From: DATKSS01 sp049582065
GTDB lineage: Bacteria > Chloroflexota > Dormibacteria > Dormibacterales > Dormibacteraceae
Reading direction: 5' to 3'
Assembly (NCBI GenBank): GCA_049582065.1
Contig: JBAUTF010000066.1
Location: forward strand, 1 to 27,042
Length of the DNA: 27,042 bases
The notes under the pieces were generated by a model. That model saw nothing but the letters and a program-made list of their open reading frames with translations, was not told where the DNA came from and searched no databases. Each line of letters begins with the position of its first letter. The first letter of the stretch is position 1. Made by a program: the position numbers and the translations under genes. Below are positions 24,448 through 27,042 of the stretch, piece after piece.

Positions 24448-24564
24448 TTAACCGGGAGATGCTCCCATCGCGTTGGCAGCGACGCGCGGCAGCACCGCGG
24501 CGAGCTCCCGTGGCCGGGACAGGAACGGCGAGTGAGCCACGGCCGACGCGACGAAGCCTGACAC
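24448..24564 (-). pseudogene. Possible remnant of an alpha/beta-hydrolase C-terminus
   Basis: In the gap after the Ddn-family gene, a minus-strand frame encodes 38 residues from GTG 24564: SGFVASAVAHSPFLSRPREL and onward to a TAA. The AHSPFLSRPRELAAVL stretch resembles the C-terminal catalytic-His region of BioH-type alpha/beta hydrolases (G/A-H-x-P-F-L-x-x-P). The rest of the hydrolase is missing, so this would be a decayed fragment. It could also be a chance reading frame or a small protein. Confidence 0.3.
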
Positions 24565-24574
24565 TCGGGGCAGG

Positions 24575-24997
24575 TTAGTCGATCCGCTCCAGGACGATGA
24601 CCGGGATCTGACGCGTGGTCCTGGCCCGGTACTCGTGGAATGTGGGGCTGATGTCGGCGTGCTGTTGATAGAGGCGCTCGTACTCCTCACCTTTTGCAAT
24701 GTGCGCCTTAGCCTGAAACTTCTCGCCCATGACCTCCACGGTGACCGTCGGGTGGGCGCTCAGGTTGTGGAACCACGATGGATTCGTCGGCGCGCCGCCC
24801 TTGGACGCAACGATGACGTAGTGGCCCTTGTCGCGATGGTAGACGAGCGGGTTCTCCCTGGCCTCGCCGGACTTGGCTCCCTTCGTTGTCAGGATCAGCA
24901 CGTCCCGGCCCATGAAGGGCCCGCCGGTCGGCTTGCCGCCGTGGGCGCGCAGATCGGCGATCAGTCCTCGGTTGAAATCTTGAAAGGTTGTGCTCAT
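24575..24997 (-). CDS. Ddn-family deazaflavin-dependent oxidoreductase (nitroreductase family)
   Basis: A 140-residue split-beta-barrel protein of the F420-dependent Ddn/DUF385 family, whose members reduce quinones, nitroimidazoles and other acceptors with reduced F420. The core motifs are LILTTKGAKSGEARENPLVY (N-terminal half), YVIVASKGGAPTNPSWFHNL (cofactor phosphate-binding region) and VTVEVMGEKFQAKA. Length and order match the family. F420 genes are not in the window, so F420 use is inferred from the family. The ATG lies 7 nt from a 23-bp inverted repeat, with TATGAC 6 nt upstream and no ribosome-binding site. It is likely leaderless and regulated at this site. Confidence 0.92.
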   Translation of the reverse strand: MSTTFQDFNRGLIADLRAHGGKPTGGPFMGRDVLILTTKGAKSGEARENPLVYHRDKGHYVIVASKGGAPTNPSWFHNLSAHPTVTVEVMGEKFQAKAHIAKGEEYERLYQQHADISPTFHEYRARTTRQIPVIVLERID

Positions 24998-25004
24998 AGA
25001 ACAG

Positions 25005-25027
25005 TCATACCGCGGGAGGCGGTATGA
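25005..25027. promoter_or_regulatory. 23-bp perfect inverted repeat at the Ddn-family gene start
   Basis: TCATACCGC and GCGGTATGA are exact reverse complements separated by GGGAG. The site ends 7 nt before the minus-strand ATG and includes the -10-like TATGAC. That fits an operator that would block the promoter, or a hairpin at the end of the upstream flavodoxin transcript. No T-run follows. Symmetry is certain; function is inferred. Confidence 0.6.
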
Positions 25028-25046
25028 CCATTCCAGAAAGCGTGCT

Positions 25047-25520
25047 TCAGACGGCCGCCAGCACCTTGCGATGCGCCCGGTTGGCCACCGACACCGCCCA
25101 GGCCGCAGCGCGGGCGTCCTCTCCAGGGTGCAGCACCGGAGCCTTGCCGAGGGTGACCAGGAAGCTCTCGGGCTCCGCGACGGCCTCGAAGCCGGCGCCG
25201 CGCAGCCGCGTGTCGATCTCCTTGGCGGCAGAGCCCCAGAGGAAGACAGGGCCCTTGATCCGCGTGTCGAAGGCCGCAGCCTCGATCCCTGCCGGCCTGG
25301 ACTGCAGCTTGTCCAGGAAGTGGCGCATGTTCACGGTCATGCTGTGCGCCTGGGTCGGGCCGCCGATCAAAACGAGGTCCACGCCTTCCAGGAAGGACGG
25401 GTTGTAAGCGCCGATCGGCGAGACGCGCACAGGGCCGCGGGCCTCGAGCGACTTGCCGATTTGGTCAGCGACCTTCTTCGTGTTCCCGAACTCGGATTCG
25501 TAAAGGACGAGTGTGTTCAT
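25047..25520 (-). CDS. Flavodoxin-domain protein
   Basis: A 157-residue protein with a flavodoxin fold. The N-terminal FMN-phosphate loop is TLVLYESEFGNTKKVAD (3-19), followed by DLVLIGGPTQAHSMTVNMRHFLD (about 49-71), which forms the flavin-ring loop. It is probably a cytoplasmic FMN-binding electron carrier or a small HemG-like flavodoxin domain; no extra catalytic motif is visible. The ATG has a strong GGAGG site 6 nt upstream. It precedes the Ddn-family gene on the same strand by 49 nt, so both redox proteins could share control, although the inverted repeat between them may separate them. Confidence 0.9.
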   Translation of the reverse strand: MNTLVLYESEFGNTKKVADQIGKSLEARGPVRVSPIGAYNPSFLEGVDLVLIGGPTQAHSMTVNMRHFLDKLQSRPAGIEAAAFDTRIKGPVFLWGSAAKEIDTRLRGAGFEAVAEPESFLVTLGKAPVLHPGEDARAAAWAVSVANRAHRKVLAAV

Positions 25521-25629
25521 TCAGTACCTCCGGCGTGATGCTGCTCCGGCGCGGCCGCCCGAACGAGGGTCGTACGTCCCGCCACCGACGGGACTGATCG
25601 AGGCTGCTTCCATGGAGGAAAGGGCTGCC

Positions 25630-25663
25630 GGAGGCGGCTCCCCTTTAAAGGGACGCCGCCTCC
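25630..25663. terminator. Long GC-rich hairpin downstream of the small membrane-protein genes
   Basis: GGAGGCGGC (25630-25638) pairs with GCCGCCTCC (25655-25663), and the loop region contains the further palindrome CCCTTTAAAGGG. It lies 19 nt past the minus-strand stop at 25683, where an operon end is expected. There is no T-run, so it may terminate weakly or act as a transcript-stabilising structure. The remaining 25521-25682 shows no gene. Confidence 0.6.
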
Positions 25664-25682
25664 GATATGGCGAGAGCGGAAA

Positions 25683-25898
25683 TCAGCCTGCCTTCGAGAA
25701 GGTCGTCGTCGGCGCTCGCTTGACGGCTCGCATCCGCGTGTCGGCCTGGGTCGCCTTGCGCGGAGCGCTCGCGAGGACCAGTGCCACCGTCAGGGCTATG
25801 GCGGCTGCCAGGATCGCCACCACGGGAACCCAGAAGTCACCGGTGCCGGTCGCCGTCGTGTACGGAACCGGGATCGGACCCATCAACGCTGTCAGCAT
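25683..25898 (-). CDS. Small single-pass membrane protein, unknown
   Basis: A 71-residue protein with a short N-terminal segment (MLTALMGPIPVPYTTATG), one strong membrane helix (FWVPVVAILAAAIALTVALVLA, seen as about residues 22-43) and a basic C-terminal tail. No family is recognised. The call rests on an excellent GAGGTGA ribosome-binding site 6 nt before the ATG and on the coherent helix-plus-basic-tail design. It lies 93 nt after the secreted Gly/Pro-rich gene on the same strand and is probably the last gene of that small cluster. Confidence 0.65.
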   Translation of the reverse strand: MLTALMGPIPVPYTTATGTGDFWVPVVAILAAAIALTVALVLASAPRKATQADTRMRAVKRAPTTTFSKAG

Positions 25899-25991
25899 CT
25901 CAATTCACCTCGGTTACAGCGTCCCGCCAGGAGGTACCACGCGCAAGGGCCGAAGGGCCCGCCGGGTCACGACCACCGGCCCGACCCGTCG

Positions 25992-26219
25992 TCAGAAGCC
26001 CGGGCCTCCACCTTGACGGACCGGCCCGCCGCCAGGGCCGAAGCCAGGCTGCATCTGTGGGGCCCCGAACTGGGGGCGATGGAGATGGCCTCGTTGTCCG
26101 ATCGGCGCGGGCGACAGCGCCGTCCCGGATTGCGACGCATAGATGACCGTACCGGCGCCGAGCGCGACGCCGGCGACCAGGAAGGCGGCGGCGAGAATGC
26201 CGAGCGTCCGCTGCCTCAA
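25992..26219 (-). CDS. Small Gly/Pro-rich secreted or anchored protein
   Basis: A 75-residue protein. An N-terminal hydrophobic segment (RTLGILAAAFLVAGVALGAG) serves as signal or anchor, followed by a Gly/Pro/Gln/His-rich region (QPGFGPGGGPVRQGGGPGF). No family is recognised. The TTG start overlaps the stop of the SHOCT-domain gene as TTGA, so it is translationally coupled to it. The composition recalls small metal-associated or envelope proteins found beside SHOCT proteins, but there is no direct evidence for that role. Confidence 0.55.
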   Translation of the reverse strand: MRQRTLGILAAAFLVAGVALGAGTVIYASQSGTALSPAPIGQRGHLHRPQFGAPQMQPGFGPGGGPVRQGGGPGF

Positions 26220-26497
26220 GGCTTGGGAGCCTCCGCCAGCACGTCACGCGCCTTCTGGAACTCCTCCGCGGTGATCGCGCCCGAGGCGAACCGGCGCGCC
26301 AGGATGTCCAGCGGCGATTCCGCCGGGGGCGGAGCCGTGGCCGAGGGCGCGGTCCAGCGCACGGCGTGCGGCCCGGCCATCGTCCTGGCCAACCAGATGA
26401 CAAGGAGCACGAAGCCTGTGAGCAAGAGCAGGCCCGTCAGCCCGCCGAGCAGGCCAAAGGGAAAAAAACCGAACGTTCCCACGTGGTGATACGGCAC
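26216..26497 (-). CDS. SHOCT-domain small membrane protein
   Basis: A 93-residue protein with one membrane helix (GLTGLLLLTGFVLLVIWLA) after an aromatic N-terminus (YHHVGTFGFFPFG). A C-terminal SHOCT domain (PLDILARRFASGAITAEEFQKA) is the short helical module thought to mediate oligomerisation. The open frame extends to 26536. I prefer the GTG at 26497, which follows GGAGG by 12 nt and places the aromatic segment at the N-terminus; this spacing is long, so the start is uncertain. It leads the three-gene small-membrane-protein cluster and is divergent from the PadR-family regulator, with a 244-nt gap that holds no other gene. Confidence 0.75.
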   Translation of the reverse strand: MPYHHVGTFGFFPFGLLGGLTGLLLLTGFVLLVIWLARTMAGPHAVRWTAPSATAPPPAESPLDILARRFASGAITAEEFQKARDVLAEAPKP

Positions 26498-26706
26498 GCT
26501 TAGAAACAACCTCCAGGTGAAATGAGCCGAGACCAACGGTTCGACATTGCCTACCGATCATCGCCTGCCCACCTTGGAGCCGGCTCAAATTCGGCTGTGA
26601 ACTCGATTGGCCCGGCACCAAAGGTCTGGCCGAAGCAGAGTTCTGGGAGTTCGCGAACTCAGCCCGCCCGTAAACAACAAACCAGGCCACCGGAGGCCGA
26701 TCGCTG

Positions 26707-26735
26707 TTGCACTACGTCCGTGGCGGACATATGAT
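26707..26735 (+). promoter_or_regulatory. Predicted leaderless promoter of the PadR-family gene
   Basis: TTGCAC (26707-26712) and TATGAT (26730-26735) are separated by exactly 17 nt, and the GTG start at 26742 lies 6 nt after the -10, at the expected first transcribed base. It is the closest match to a consensus promoter in the window. Confidence 0.65.
26714..26730. promoter_or_regulatory. Inverted repeat between -35 and -10 of the PadR-family gene
   Basis: ACGTCCG and CGGACAT flank a TGG centre, matching at six of seven arm positions. The site fills the spacer of the predicted promoter, so a bound dimer would block transcription. Autoregulation by the PadR-family protein is likely but inferred. 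Confidence 0.5.
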
Positions 26736-26741
26736 TGCGCC

Positions 26742-27042
26742 GTGGAGAAGAGCCGCCCCCTCACTCCCGCGGTGTTCAGGATCCTGTTCGCTCTGGCTGA
26801 TGGCGAGAAGCACGGCTACGAGATCATGAAGCAGGTGAGCCGCGACACCCGCGGCGCCATGAAGATGGGCACGGGGACTCTGTACGGATCGATCAAACGC
26901 ATGCTTGCGGACGGTCTGCTCGAAGAGGCGGGTGACCGTCCGGATCCGGCACTCGACGACGAGAGGCGCCGCTACTACCGGGCCACCGACCAGGGAAGAC
27001 GGCTGCTGGCGGCCGAGCTCAAGAGGTACAGCGAAGTGGTGT
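26742..27042 (+). CDS. PadR family transcriptional regulator (partial, runs off the window)
   Basis: The first 100 codons of a PadR-family winged-helix regulator, cut by the right edge. The start VEKSRPLTPAVFRILFALAD is followed by the conserved HGYEIMKQVS, the recognition region GTLYGSIKRMLADGLLEE and the wing YYRATDQGRRLL, all diagnostic of PadR N-terminal domains. The GTG at 26742 has no ribosome-binding site but lies at the expected start of a leaderless mRNA. It is divergent from the SHOCT-domain cluster, a likely target. Its C-terminal dimerisation helices, or an extra domain, lie outside the window. Confidence 0.93.
   Translation, partial: MEKSRPLTPAVFRILFALADGEKHGYEIMKQVSRDTRGAMKMGTGTLYGSIKRMLADGLLEEAGDRPDPALDDERRRYYRATDQGRRLLAAELKRYSEVV

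Overview
The window is dense, high-GC bacterial chromosome. It carries an aerobic heme-A/cytochrome-oxidase assembly set (ctaA, ctaB, a Sco/TlpA thioredoxin protein), the DUF3090 + SCO1664-family pair otherwise familiar from Actinomycetota, a deazaflavin (F420)-type Ddn-family oxidoreductase, an InhA-like enoyl reductase, and an acyl-CoA dehydrogenase with split MaoC dehydratases. Several genes have a -10-like TANNNT box only 6-7 nt before the start codon, which suggests leaderless mRNAs. Together these point to a soil-type member of the Actinomycetota, Chloroflexota or Dormibacterota. This is inference from gene content; no rRNA or tRNA is present to settle it.

Layout. 1-170: repeats that look like the end of a mobile element whose body lies outside the window, then a hairpin. 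169-3276 (minus): a GT87-like membrane glycosyltransferase downstream of dnaK, separated by a convincing intrinsic terminator. 3380-5568 (plus): DUF3090 protein, SCO1664-family kinase-like protein and a Ser/Pro-rich membrane-anchored protein. 5565-10394 (minus): a complete five-gene branched-chain-amino-acid-type ABC importer in the order livK-livG-livF-livH-livM. It is divergent from a TetR-family gene (10453-11154), and a 24-bp palindrome overlaps both predicted promoters. 11166-13838: a membrane protein (plus) convergent with an acyl-CoA dehydrogenase/MaoC/MaoC operon (minus). 13905-15160: a zinc-ribbon membrane protein, an AT-hook/coiled-coil/basic-tail nucleoid-type protein, and an RNase H-fold protein with one altered catalytic position.

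15358-about 24400 (minus) is one long, tightly packed gene string. In transcription order: AlkZ-like winged-helix protein, LapA-like membrane protein, LOG-family protein, phospholipase-D-family protein, Sco/TlpA fusion, ctaA, ctaB, lactonase-type metallo-beta-lactamase, 3-mercaptopyruvate sulfurtransferase-type rhodanese, InhA-like fabI. Most junctions are 4-nt overlaps or gaps of only a few bases. Two of these genes appear to lack a canonical start codon where homology and ribosome-binding sites place their N-termini, and a third has family-like sequence upstream of its first ATG.

24448-27042: a possible hydrolase remnant, a Ddn-family oxidoreductase with an inverted repeat at its start, a flavodoxin, three small membrane/secreted proteins including a SHOCT-domain protein, and the start of a PadR-family regulator with a well-formed leaderless promoter.

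I see no clearly new defence or mobile system. The most informative items are the shared operator of the TetR/liv pair, the Sco-TlpA fusion inside the heme A operon, the apparent non-canonical starts, and the AT-hook protein next to the unusual RNase H-fold protein.
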